From a bacterium (GTDB taxonomy: Bacteria; JALSQH01): a stretch of 6,768 bases of DNA. This document shows positions 1 to 6,671 of the stretch, in pieces (the stretch's first letter is position 1; the number at the start of each line of letters is the position of its first letter). A model generated the notes under the pieces. It saw only the letters and a list, made by a program, of their open reading frames with translations. It made no database searches and was not told the DNA's origin. The position numbers were made by a program, and so were the translations under genes. Where the stretch lies: NCBI GenBank assembly GCA_026985515.1, contig JALSQH010000244.1:1-6768 (forward strand), in the 5' to 3' direction.

Positions 1-1
1 A

Positions 2-1033
2 CTGGGTCTTCTCTCCCTGCCCGGGACCTACGCTTCTCCAGATGCTGTTTCAGATAATCTTACCAGACTGGAGGGAGATGAATCCCTTCCATCAAAGATT
101 GCGAGGATCTCCATTGAGCAGGGAGATGATCTTTTTGCAAAGGTTGCCTCTTTCACTGGAAGAATGTTCTCAGTGGCTGAACATCTCACATTTGATCTCA
201 TTCACGCACATGACTGGCTCACATATCCTGCAGGTGTACTTCTCAGAGAACTGACGGGGAAGCCACTCGTTGCCCATATACATGCCACAGAATTTGACAG
301 AGCAGGAGGCCCCGGCAATCCCTGGATTCACTCCATTGAGTACGAGGGGTTGCAGAATGCAGATGCGGTTATAGCGGTTTCCAATTACACCAGAAGAATG
401 GTTATTGATAGATACAGAGTCAATCCAGATAAAGTTTTTGTTGTGCACAACGCCCATTCAATGAATGTGGTGGGTAAAAGATCGGCAGATAGAAGGATTT
501 TCATTGATCCCGTTGTCCTTTTTATGGGTAGAGTAACCCTTCAGAAGGGGCCTGACTACTTCATTGAGGTGGCAGACAGGGTTTTGAAAAAGAGGGAAAA
601 GGTTCACTTCATCGTTGCAGGAACTGGAGATATGTTGAGAAAGATAATCCACCTTTCTGCTGATAAAAGAACCAGAACAGGCATCCTTTTCACAGGCTTT
701 CTCAACAGGAAAGAGGTTGAAAGGGTCCTTGAAATTTCAGATATTCTCATAATGCCCTCCATCTCTGAGCCCTTCGGAATCGCCCCACTTGAAGCAATGG
801 CTTACGGTGTTATACCCATCATTTCAAGGGAATCTGGAGTGGCTGAAGTAGTTGAAAATGCATACAAGGTGGATTTCTGGGATGTTAAAAAAATGGTGGA
901 AATCATTCTAAATTTAATTGATTCTCCTGCCCTTATGAGAGAGATGTCTGAAAAAGTGGCTGAGGAGGCAAAAAGGATTCAGTGGGAGAAGGCTGCTGAG
1001 AAGATTCTCCAGATCTACAGAGGAGTAATTTAA
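2..1033 (+). CDS. Glycogen synthase, GT4-type glycosyltransferase (5'-truncated by window edge)
   Basis: Transfers glucose from a nucleotide sugar (ADP- or UDP-glucose) to the non-reducing end of a growing alpha-1,4-glucan in the cytoplasm. The frame is open from base 2 with no start, so the gene begins upstream; 343 residues are visible and, judged against ~430-440-residue relatives, roughly 90-100 N-terminal residues are missing. Seen: end of the N-terminal Rossmann half with HAHDWLTYPAG (from base 203); HIHATEFDRAGG (~278); the C-terminal GT-B half opening with FMGRVTLQKGP (~521), whose Arg and Lys contact the donor phosphates in this family; then SEPFGIAPLE (~764), which holds the E-x7-E pair (codons at 767 and 791). 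An internal ATG at 164 is not the true start because homologous sequence continues upstream of it. The stop is directly abutted by the GH57 gene. A different GT4 enzyme is possible, but the HAHDW motif and the neighbours favour a glgA-like synthase. Confidence 0.9.
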   Translation: MGLLSLPGTYASPDAVSDNLTRLEGDESLPSKIARISIEQGDDLFAKVASFTGRMFSVAEHLTFDLIHAHDWLTYPAGVLLRELTGKPLVAHIHATEFDRAGGPGNPWIHSIEYEGLQNADAVIAVSNYTRRMVIDRYRVNPDKVFVVHNAHSMNVVGKRSADRRIFIDPVVLFMGRVTLQKGPDYFIEVADRVLKKREKVHFIVAGTGDMLRKIIHLSADKRTRTGILFTGFLNRKEVERVLEISDILIMPSISEPFGIAPLEAMAYGVIPIISRESGVAEVVENAYKVDFWDVKKMVEIILNLIDSPALMREMSEKVAEEAKRIQWEKAAEKILQIYRGVI

Positions 1034-2245
1034 ATGCTGCACGTTGTTTTTTACTTTCAGGTTCATCAGCCATTCAGAATCAACAGATTCAGAGTTTTGG
1101 ACATCATGAGTGGAAGGGATTACTTTGATGAGCCCCTCAACAGAAGCGTGATGGAGCGGGTGGGGAAAAAGGCTTATCTCAGGACAAACAAAATTCTTCT
1201 TGACCTGATAGAGAAATATGAAGGAAGATTCAAAGTGTCTTTCTCCATCACCGGCGTTGCCATTGAACAGTTCAGAAACCATTATCCAGAAGTGCTTGAA
1301 TCCTTCAGAGAGCTGGCAAAAAGTGGCGGAGTGGAGTTTCTGGGAGAAACCTATCACCACTCCCTCTCATATCTTTTTGATACTGAGGAATTCATATATC
1401 AGATCAGAAAACACAGAGAAGTAATCAGGGATGAATTCGGCTATACCCCTGTGGTTTTCAGAAATACGGAACTCATCTACCAGGATCAACTGAGTGATCT
1501 TGTGGCTGATGAGGGTTTTAAAGTAATACTTGCTGAGGGAACAGAGAAAATTCTGGGATGGAAGAGCCCCCTTTACGCCTACAGAAACTACAATGGAAAA
1601 CTCTACCTCCTTCTCAAACATTACCGTTTATCAGATGATATTGCCTTTCGCTTTTCCAACAGAAATTGGAAGGGATATCCATTGACGGCGGAAAAATTTG
1701 CAGATTGGATAGAGAAGTTACCCCTGGTGGAAAAGGAAAATAGAAATCTCTTTCTCAATCTCTTTATGGATTACGAGACCTTCGGGGAACATCAATGGGA
1801 GGAGACGGGTATTTTTGAATTTCTGAAGCACCTGCCCGAGAAACTTCTTGAGAGGGAATTTATCTCCTTTGCATGGCCTTCGGAGGTGATTGACATTGTT
1901 AACTATGAACCTGAGAAATTGTCATTCCCCCAGCCTGTCTCCTGGGCAGATATGGAGAGGGATCTTTCTGCCTGGCTTGAAAACTCCATGCAGCAAAACG
2001 CAACTGTTACACTTTACAGAATACTTGAAAGGGCAAAGGAGAAGGGCCGGGGGGATCTTGTGGAAATTTTAAGGAAACTCACAACATCTGATCATGTTTA
2101 CTACATGTCAACCAAATATTTTCAGGATGGGGATGTCCACAAATACTTTTCCCCATATGGAGCACCCGAGGAAGCGTATCTCTACTTTATGAACATTCTT
2201 GCAGATATTGAAGAAAAATTGAGGAGGGAGGAAAGTGAAATTTAA
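1034..2245 (+). CDS. GH57 alpha-amylase-type glycoside hydrolase
   Basis: Retaining alpha-glucan hydrolase, probably intracellular as there is no signal peptide, acting on glycogen or maltodextrin. The 403-residue protein starts MLHVVFYFQVHQPFR and shows the GH57 regions in order: HQPFR at 11-15; FLGETYHH at 102-109; VFRNTELIY at 141-149 with the predicted nucleophile E146; FMDYETFGEHQW at 244-255 with the predicted acid/base D246; and SDHVYYMSTK at 352-361. The set resembles the short (~400-470 aa) group typified by Methanocaldococcus jannaschii MJ1611 rather than the longer 4-alpha-glucanotransferases or amylopullulanases. Both catalytic residues are present, so it is not one of the catalytically empty amylase-like members. 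The ATG follows the synthase TAA with no gap, and AGAGGAG (1019-1025) lies 8 nt upstream inside the synthase gene. Branching or debranching activity cannot be ruled out from sequence, and strict specificity is inference. Confidence 0.9.
   Translation: MLHVVFYFQVHQPFRINRFRVLDIMSGRDYFDEPLNRSVMERVGKKAYLRTNKILLDLIEKYEGRFKVSFSITGVAIEQFRNHYPEVLESFRELAKSGGVEFLGETYHHSLSYLFDTEEFIYQIRKHREVIRDEFGYTPVVFRNTELIYQDQLSDLVADEGFKVILAEGTEKILGWKSPLYAYRNYNGKLYLLLKHYRLSDDIAFRFSNRNWKGYPLTAEKFADWIEKLPLVEKENRNLFLNLFMDYETFGEHQWEETGIFEFLKHLPEKLLEREFISFAWPSEVIDIVNYEPEKLSFPQPVSWADMERDLSAWLENSMQQNATVTLYRILERAKEKGRGDLVEILRKLTTSDHVYYMSTKYFQDGDVHKYFSPYGAPEEAYLYFMNILADIEEKLRREESEI
2221..2231 (+). promoter_or_regulatory. Ribosome binding site that fixes the GTG start of the phosphorylase
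   Basis: A purine run GAGGAGGGAGG lies inside the last codons of the GH57 gene and ends 3 nt before GTG at 2235. It supports this GTG as the start, and the protein then opens with the N-terminal segment expected for the family. The site lies within translated sequence, which fits translational coupling. Confidence 0.7.
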
Positions 2246-4775
2246 AAAATTTTACGTGAAACCCCACATAAGGGGTAATCTATCAAAGCTGTATGAGCTT
2301 GCCGAAAATATGTGGAGTTACTGGGACAAAGAGGCAGAAAGATTATTTTCAAGAATAGACACATATCTCTATCATCAAACGCGACACAACCTCAAACTCT
2401 TCCTTGAAAAACTTCCGCCCGAGAGGCTTGATCAGCTTTCTACAGATAAGGGTTTTCTCAATGAACTTGATAAGGTATGGAACAGATTTCAAGAATATAT
2501 GAAATTTGAGGGAAGCTATTTTACCCCTGAAGGAGTTGAGGTTCCCTTTGAAAGGGATAAAGTTATTGTTTACTTTTCAATGGAATTTGGTCTCCATGAA
2601 TCACTGCCGGTCTATTCAGGTGGTCTTGGTGTCCTCGCAGGGGATTTTCTCAAGGCTGCGTCTGACATTGATATCCCCCTCATTGGTGTGGGTCTGCTCT
2701 ACAGGTATGGTTATTTCACCCAGAGCATAAACATCAATGGCTATCAGGAGGAGAAATATATTGAGAATGACTGGTTCTCAAAACCCATAGAAATTCTAAC
2801 AGATGAAGAAGGCAACGAAGTGAAAATTGAAGTTGATTATGATGGGGGAAAAATTTTTGCCAGAGTATGGAAAATAATGGTTGGAAATGTTCCCCTCTAC
2901 CTGCTTGATGCAAATATTCCAGAAAATCCTCCTGAGGTGAGAAGGGTGACAGACATGCTCTATGACCCCGACAGGGATATAAGGATTCAGCAGGAGATCC
3001 TGCTGGGAATAGGTGGAGTGAAACTGATGGAGAAACTGGGCATAAGACCGGCAATTTGCCACATAAATGAAGGCCACTCAGCCTTTCTGATAATTGAGAG
3101 ACTGCGAAAACTCATGGAGGAGGGCTACACATTTCAGGAGGCGGAGCTCCTGGTAAAGCACACAACAGTTTTTACAACCCACACCCCCGTAATTGAGGGA
3201 AATGAAAACTTTCCAGTTAATAAAGTGGAGAAGTATCTGAAGAACAAAGTGGAAGAACTGGGAATAAAATTTGAAGACTTTGTAAAGCGTGGTTCCCTTG
3301 ATAATTCAAAGGTTTTCTGGCTCCCAGCCTTTGCCATAAATCAATCAGCATTTGTGAATGGAGTATCAAAAATTCACAGAGATGTTTCAAGAAAAATGTG
3401 GAGATCCCTTTTCCCCAATTACCATCAGAGTGAAATACCCATTGACCATGTCACCAATGGGATTCACCTCGCAACATGGTTGAGTATGGAAATGGTTTAC
3501 CTCTTTGACAGATATCTGGGACCCGATTACATTCATCGGGCTGAGGATGCATCTGTGTGGGAGAAGGTTCACACCATACCTGATGAAGAATTATGGTCTG
3601 CCCACAGGAGGAGGAAGGAGCAGTTGATCTCCTTCGTGAGGGAGAGAGTGGTAAGGCAGTTGAAGAATAAAGGCGCATCGGCAGGAAGAATAAGAAGGGC
3701 AAAGAAGATACTCAATCCAGAATATCTCACCATAGGCTTTGCCAGAAGATTTGCTCCATACAAACGGGCTGATCTCATACTCACAGATCCTGATCGCTTT
3801 GCTTCCATACTCAGAGACCCTGATAAACCTGTTCAGATCATCTTTGCAGGAAAGGCTCACCCGGCTGATCAGATGGGTAAGGAGATCATTAAAAAGATCC
3901 TTGACTTCGCCCGTGAGTATGACCTTGAAGATAGAGTGGTATTCATTGAAGATTACGATATGGATGTTGCAAAACACCTCGTGCAGGGGGTGGATCTATG
4001 GCTCAATAACCCTCTTAAACCTCTGGAAGCGAGTGGTACTTCTGGAATGAAGGCGGGGATAAATGGAGTTATAAATCTCAGTGTCCTGGATGGATGGTGG
4101 CCTGAGTGTTACGATGGTGAGAATGGGTGGGCAATAACTGCAGGGGAAGAGTATGAGGATCCCGAGATGAGGAGAATAGTTGAGTCTTCCCAGATTTATG
4201 ATCTTCTGGAAAATGAAATAACGGAGCTTTTCTACATGCGTGATGAAAATGGAATGCCGGAAGAATGGGTTGTGAGAATGAAGAACTCCATTTTTTGTAT
4301 CGGAAAAAAATTCAACATGCACAGAGTCCTGAGGGAGTACCTTTATAAATTTTACCTGCCCGGAATGGAGAGATACACTTTCCTCACAGAAAAACGGGAA
4401 AATCTTGAAAGTTTAATCGAGTACAAAAGGAAAATTGATACTTTCTGGAAGGATCTCTATGTCAGGGATTTCTTTATTAAGTTCCCCGGTGGGGAACCAG
4501 TTGCAGGAGAGGAGGCGGAGGTGGAGGCATATGTTTACACAGGAAACGCTGATCTTGAAATGATAAATGTGGAGTTTTTCTGCTGCTGTGACGAAGAGTG
4601 CAAGGAGAGGGAGATTGTGCCGCTGAGTTTTGTGGAGAGGTACAGTGATGGGGTGGCAAAGTTTTCCGGCAGATTCAGTTTCCCCCGGCCAGGCATTCAT
4701 TCTTCATCAGTGAGAATAATTCCCCGCTGGGATCTTTTCAGGGAAAGTTTCAGAGGGTACATAATCTGGTGGTGA
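2235..4775 (+). CDS. glgP: Alpha-glucan phosphorylase (GT35, DUF3417-containing type)
   Basis: PLP-dependent cytoplasmic enzyme that releases glucose-1-phosphate from the non-reducing ends of glycogen or maltodextrin. The 846-residue length suits the TIGR02094-type prokaryotic phosphorylases. An N-terminal DUF3417-like segment (~1-105, with ELAENMWSYW) precedes the phosphorylase core: IVYFSMEFGLHESLPVYSGG (111-130), HINEGHSAF (276-284), TTHTPVIEGNENF (314-326), VTNGIH (406-411), GFARRFAPYKR (501-511) and LEASGTSGMKAGING (597-611). K606 is the predicted Schiff-base lysine for PLP, in the family motif EASGTSxMK. A beta-rich C-terminal domain (~750-830) contains an unusual cysteine cluster, FFCCCDEEC (781-789). 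The GTG start overlaps the GH57 gene by 11 nt, and this is the last gene of the operon. No allosteric N-terminus of the animal type is visible. Donor chain-length preference cannot be told from sequence. Confidence 0.95.
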   Translation: MKFKKFYVKPHIRGNLSKLYELAENMWSYWDKEAERLFSRIDTYLYHQTRHNLKLFLEKLPPERLDQLSTDKGFLNELDKVWNRFQEYMKFEGSYFTPEGVEVPFERDKVIVYFSMEFGLHESLPVYSGGLGVLAGDFLKAASDIDIPLIGVGLLYRYGYFTQSININGYQEEKYIENDWFSKPIEILTDEEGNEVKIEVDYDGGKIFARVWKIMVGNVPLYLLDANIPENPPEVRRVTDMLYDPDRDIRIQQEILLGIGGVKLMEKLGIRPAICHINEGHSAFLIIERLRKLMEEGYTFQEAELLVKHTTVFTTHTPVIEGNENFPVNKVEKYLKNKVEELGIKFEDFVKRGSLDNSKVFWLPAFAINQSAFVNGVSKIHRDVSRKMWRSLFPNYHQSEIPIDHVTNGIHLATWLSMEMVYLFDRYLGPDYIHRAEDASVWEKVHTIPDEELWSAHRRRKEQLISFVRERVVRQLKNKGASAGRIRRAKKILNPEYLTIGFARRFAPYKRADLILTDPDRFASILRDPDKPVQIIFAGKAHPADQMGKEIIKKILDFAREYDLEDRVVFIEDYDMDVAKHLVQGVDLWLNNPLKPLEASGTSGMKAGINGVINLSVLDGWWPECYDGENGWAITAGEEYEDPEMRRIVESSQIYDLLENEITELFYMRDENGMPEEWVVRMKNSIFCIGKKFNMHRVLREYLYKFYLPGMERYTFLTEKRENLESLIEYKRKIDTFWKDLYVRDFFIKFPGGEPVAGEEAEVEAYVYTGNADLEMINVEFFCCCDEECKEREIVPLSFVERYSDGVAKFSGRFSFPRPGIHSSSVRIIPRWDLFRESFRGYIIWW

Positions 4776-4790
4776 GGGGGAACCTGTAAG

Positions 4791-4812
4791 GGACTAAAAA
4801 GAGCAGTTTTTA
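4791..4812. terminator. Weak bidirectional terminator between convergent genes
   Basis: Only 38 nt separate the phosphorylase stop from the ATPase stop on the other strand. In them TAAAAA (4795-4800) and TTTTTA (4807-4812) form a 6-bp inverted repeat around a 6-nt loop, giving a short U-tract to transcripts from either side. The stem is all A/T and weak, so this is a modest candidate. Confidence 0.35.
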
Positions 4813-4813
4813 A

Positions 4814-6016
4814 TCAAAACTCCATGAGAAACTCTTCCAGTCTCCTGTGCTGGATGCCTTTGTAAGAATCAAACTGGATCGGGTCAAGGGAGACCACTAC
4901 TTTTCTGTAATTATCTTTTATCTGAAGCAAATTGCCAAACTCTCTTTTCCAGACTCTTTCGTCGGAAAGCATGTAGCACACCTGAATATAAACTCTTTCA
5001 CCACCCTTCTCAGCAACAAAGTCAATTTCCCTGTCTCCAATCTTTCCAACAAATACCCTGTACCCTTCAGAAAGGAGATGTTTAAAGACTATATTTTCAA
5101 TGATTCCTCCAATATTTTCAATTCCAAAACCCAGAAGGGCATTTCTTATACCAACATCTTCAAAATAAAATTTGTCATTTATCTCAAAGATTTTCTTACC
5201 ATGGAGATCCAGTCTCTTGACTCTGTGGATAAAGTAAGCATCTTCAAGGAATTTAAGATAGTTCATAATGCTTACCACTGACATTTTTATTCTCTGGGAA
5301 TTAAGAAAATCTGAAATTTTCTTTGCCGAAAGGGGATTGCCAATGTTGTCTCCAACATAATTTACAAGGGTATTGAGGAAGTGAACATTTCTTATATTTC
5401 TCCTCTCCACTACATCCCTGAGAATTATGCTATTGTAAATGCTTTTCAGGTAATCAAAAACAACCTCATCACTCAGCTCCAGGTTTTTAAGATACGGCAT
5501 TCCACCATACTTGAGATATAAGTTTAAACTCTCTCTTCCCGGATCAATGTTATGAAATTTCAAAAATTCGGGATAGGTCAGAGAAAAGATTTTTATCTCT
5601 ATATATCTACCTGAAAGAAGTGTGGCAAGGTCACCTGAGAGGATTCTTGAGTTTGAACCTGTAACATACACATCAAAATTTTCTCTCAATATCAGTTCCC
5701 TTAAGGCCTTTTCAAAGTTTTCAATTTCCTGTACTTCGTCAATAAACAGGAAATTGGTGGTATCTTTTTTTGATTTAGACTTAACAAACTGAAGCAGGTC
5801 GGTGTAAGTTCTAATATTCTCAAACTCATGCAATTCTTTATTGATAAATATGAAGTTCGCATCTGGATATTTTTTTCTAATTTCCTCTGAAACCATCAAC
5901 AGAAAATAGCTCTTCCCAACTCTTCTCTGCCCGGTGATAACCTTTATTATATCCTTTCCAATAAATGGTTTAATTTGCTGAATATACTTTTCTCTTCTTA
6001 TTACCTTTCTGTTCAT
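4814..6016 (-). CDS. AAA+ ATPase with DUF4143 C-terminal domain
   Basis: A P-loop ATPase of a very widespread family in archaea and bacteria whose cellular role is poorly defined; it often sits in accessory DNA. In 400 residues it shows Walker A GQRRVGKS (29-36), Walker B FLFIDEVQE (89-97, D93/E94), a sensor-like VTGSNSRILS (118-127), and LSGRYIEIKIFSLTYPEFL (134-152), typical of the family. A winged-helix-like region (~225-265) leads into the C-terminal DUF4143 part. That part has a PD-(D/E)xK-like trace (E308; GDREIDFVAE, D332; YIQVCYML, 343-350), but Gln345 and Cys347 stand where an active nuclease would have Glu and Lys. It starts at ATG 6016, 28 residues before the P-loop. No Shine-Dalgarno site precedes it, in contrast to the operon on the other strand. 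Its DNA is visibly more A+T-rich than the operon, consistent with acquisition. Its substrate is unknown and I infer none. Confidence 0.9.
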   Translation of the reverse strand: MNRKVIRREKYIQQIKPFIGKDIIKVITGQRRVGKSYFLLMVSEEIRKKYPDANFIFINKELHEFENIRTYTDLLQFVKSKSKKDTTNFLFIDEVQEIENFEKALRELILRENFDVYVTGSNSRILSGDLATLLSGRYIEIKIFSLTYPEFLKFHNIDPGRESLNLYLKYGGMPYLKNLELSDEVVFDYLKSIYNSIILRDVVERRNIRNVHFLNTLVNYVGDNIGNPLSAKKISDFLNSQRIKMSVVSIMNYLKFLEDAYFIHRVKRLDLHGKKIFEINDKFYFEDVGIRNALLGFGIENIGGIIENIVFKHLLSEGYRVFVGKIGDREIDFVAEKGGERVYIQVCYMLSDERVWKREFGNLLQIKDNYRKVVVSLDPIQFDSYKGIQHRRLEEFLMEF

Positions 6017-6017
6017 A

Positions 6018-6075
6018 TTTTAAGTATAGTGAAAAGATTTGGAATTTACAAGAAAAGTTTTAAGTATAGTTAAAA
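6018..6075. repeat. Two 18-bp direct repeats in front of the ATPase gene
   Basis: TTTTAAGTATAGTGAAAA at 6018-6035 recurs at 6058-6075 with one change (GTGAAAA to GTTAAAA). The copies are offset by exactly 40 bp, close to four helical turns, so a protein would meet both on the same face. Read on the minus strand, each contains TATACT. The spacer between them shows no comparable similarity, so this is not a simple tandem duplication of a longer unit. Confidence 0.75.
6023..6051 (-). promoter_or_regulatory. Proximal promoter of the ATPase gene, predicted leaderless
   Basis: On the minus strand TTGTAA (6051-6046, 4 of 6 matches) lies 17 bp before TATACT (6028-6023). The expected start site falls at about 6016, the A of the ATG, so the mRNA would have no leader. 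That fits the absence of a Shine-Dalgarno site. Confidence 0.4.
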
Positions 6076-6092
6076 TTTAGCATTTGGGTCAA
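6063..6092 (-). promoter_or_regulatory. Distal promoter of the ATPase gene
   Basis: On the minus strand a -35-like TTGACC (6092-6087) and a -10-like TATACT (6068-6063) are separated by 18 bp; each matches 5 of 6 consensus bases. Transcription would begin near 6056, giving a leader of about 40 nt that contains the second repeat copy. The boxes would be read differently in an archaeon (TATA element only). Confidence 0.5.
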
Positions 6093-6099
6093 AGCAGAT

Positions 6100-6152
6100 A
6101 ATTATTTGGAAGAAATAATTCTGAAACTTCTGGCAATGAAAAATTTCAGAAG
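6100..6152. repeat. Overlapping AT-rich palindromes
   Basis: AATTATTT (6100-6107) pairs perfectly with AAATAATT (6113-6120). It runs into a second inverted repeat, TTCTGAAA (6119-6126) with TTTCAGAA (6144-6151). A competing pair, CTTCTG (6127-6132) with CAGAAG (6147-6152), uses the same right arm, so the structures exclude each other. They lie just upstream of the ATPase promoters. On the minus strand the second hairpin is followed by TTATTT and could weakly terminate a transcript coming from the right. Confidence 0.5.
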
Positions 6153-6212
6153 GTGAAACACGCATATTGATGCAACGAAAAATAAAAGTCTATTCTCTCA
6201 TCAAATTGAAAA

Positions 6213-6259
6213 ATTTTTTTACCCAAAATCTCCATTAAAAGATTTGGGTAACTAAAAAT
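6213..6259. repeat. Long imperfect hairpin
   Basis: An outer A/T stem, ATTTTT (6213-6218) with AAAAAT (6254-6259), continues after a 2-nt bulge into TTACCCAAAATC (6219-6230) against GATTTGGGTAA (6241-6251), with one bulged A and a 10-nt loop. About 17 base pairs form in all. On neither strand is it followed by a clean T-tract, so it is not a typical terminator. Confidence 0.55.
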
Positions 6260-6268
6260 ATTATATTC

Positions 6269-6293
6269 TGCCATCACCCAGAGGGTGACGGCA
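6269..6293. repeat. GC-rich hairpin with a 3-nt loop
   Basis: TGCCATCACCC (6269-6279) faces GGGTGACGGCA (6283-6293) around AGA, with a single A/C mismatch. This compact stem is the most stable one in the left half of the gene-free stretch and sits only 9 bp from the long hairpin. Such short near-perfect hairpins occur near the ends of IS200/IS605 elements, but no transposase is present to confirm that. Confidence 0.55.
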
Positions 6294-6445
6294 TGTGAAA
6301 TACCGATTTGTAGGTGAAAAAGGCAGGTGTTAGATTAAATAGATTTCTATTTGAGGGTTTAGGAGTTTGTCAACTCTTGATAAATGTCTTCAAAAAGAGT
6401 ACCATACATAATGGTAAGATACTCAAAAGCCTTGCGTAATATTTC

Positions 6446-6550
6446 CTATGTGAAGAGGGAAGTTGAGTTGGTGTTGGGGGCCGGAGTTACATCTGGCCTC
6501 CAATTTTTATTAATTTGAGTCCCTCTGAGATTTAAAACTCCCTTCATCAT
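6446..6550 (-). CDS. Possible small or decayed reading frame with its own Shine-Dalgarno site
   Basis: On the minus strand ATG ATG (6550, 6547) follows AGGAGG (6560-6555) by 4 or 7 nt and opens 34 codons ending in TAG (6448-6446). An in-frame ATG at 6580 would give 44 codons but has only a weak ribosome site. The peptide contains LNLRGTQINKNWRPDVTPAP. This recalls the variable tail after the last conserved motif of IS200/IS605 TnpB proteins, a resemblance from memory only. The same frame stays open for 28 codons beyond the TAG, to TAA at 6361-6359, with a protein-like stretch (KAFEYLTIMYGTLFEDIY), so it may be a remnant of a longer gene broken by a TGG-to-TAG type change. A 44-codon frame on the plus strand (6384-6518) overlaps it but lacks a ribosome site. 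Function unknown; it could be chance. Confidence 0.25.
   Translation of the reverse strand: MMKGVLNLRGTQINKNWRPDVTPAPNTNSTSLFT
6476..6508 (+). terminator. GC-rich hairpin with T-tract, Rho-independent-like
   Basis: GGGGGCCGGA (6476-6485) pairs with TCTGGCCTCC (6492-6501), allowing two G-U pairs, around a 6-nt loop, and AATTTTT follows at once. The form is that of an intrinsic terminator for plus-strand transcription. No plus-strand gene is recognised upstream of it, so either a non-coding transcript ends here or the match arises from other sequence. It overlaps the minus-strand small frame. Confidence 0.4.
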
Positions 6551-6642
6551 CCTTCCTCCTTTCTTGTGAGTTTTATTCATTAAAAAATCCTATCTCAACT
6601 TTTTTGCGAATAAAAGTATACACTACCAGTCAAAGCGCCGGC

Positions 6643-6671
6643 TTGCTTTTTCTTTAGTCTGATGCTATAAT
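6643..6671 (+). promoter_or_regulatory. Sigma70-like promoter with extended -10, driving the gene at 6726
   Basis: TTGCTT (6643-6648) and a perfect TATAAT (6666-6671) are 17 bp apart, and TGC directly before TATAAT makes an extended -10. Transcription should begin near 6678, giving a leader of about 48 nt. This is the best promoter match in the window and the main reason for favouring a bacterium. Confidence 0.65.

Noticed and set aside
164-1033. ATG at 164 as the start of a 289-residue glycosyltransferase
   Set aside because: The frame is open from base 2 and the residues before the ATG fit the family, so the gene starts before the window.
4847-5281. 144-codon open frame on the plus strand inside the ATPase gene
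   Set aside because: It lies opposite a gene with clear Walker motifs, and its translation shows no recognisable motif. It is a shadow of the real gene.
6384-6518. 44-codon plus-strand frame as a gene
   Set aside because: No ribosome site at a useful distance from its ATG, and a terminator-like stem lies inside it. Kept only as an observation.
6615-6633. TTGACT and TATACT on the minus strand as a promoter for the small frame
   Set aside because: The boxes are only 7 bp apart, too close for a sigma70 promoter; TATACT alone is weak evidence.
6633-6654. AAGC-GCCG-GCTT stem followed by a T-rich run as a terminator
   Set aside because: Only 4 bp of stem, and the T-run overlaps the -35 and spacer of a better supported promoter.
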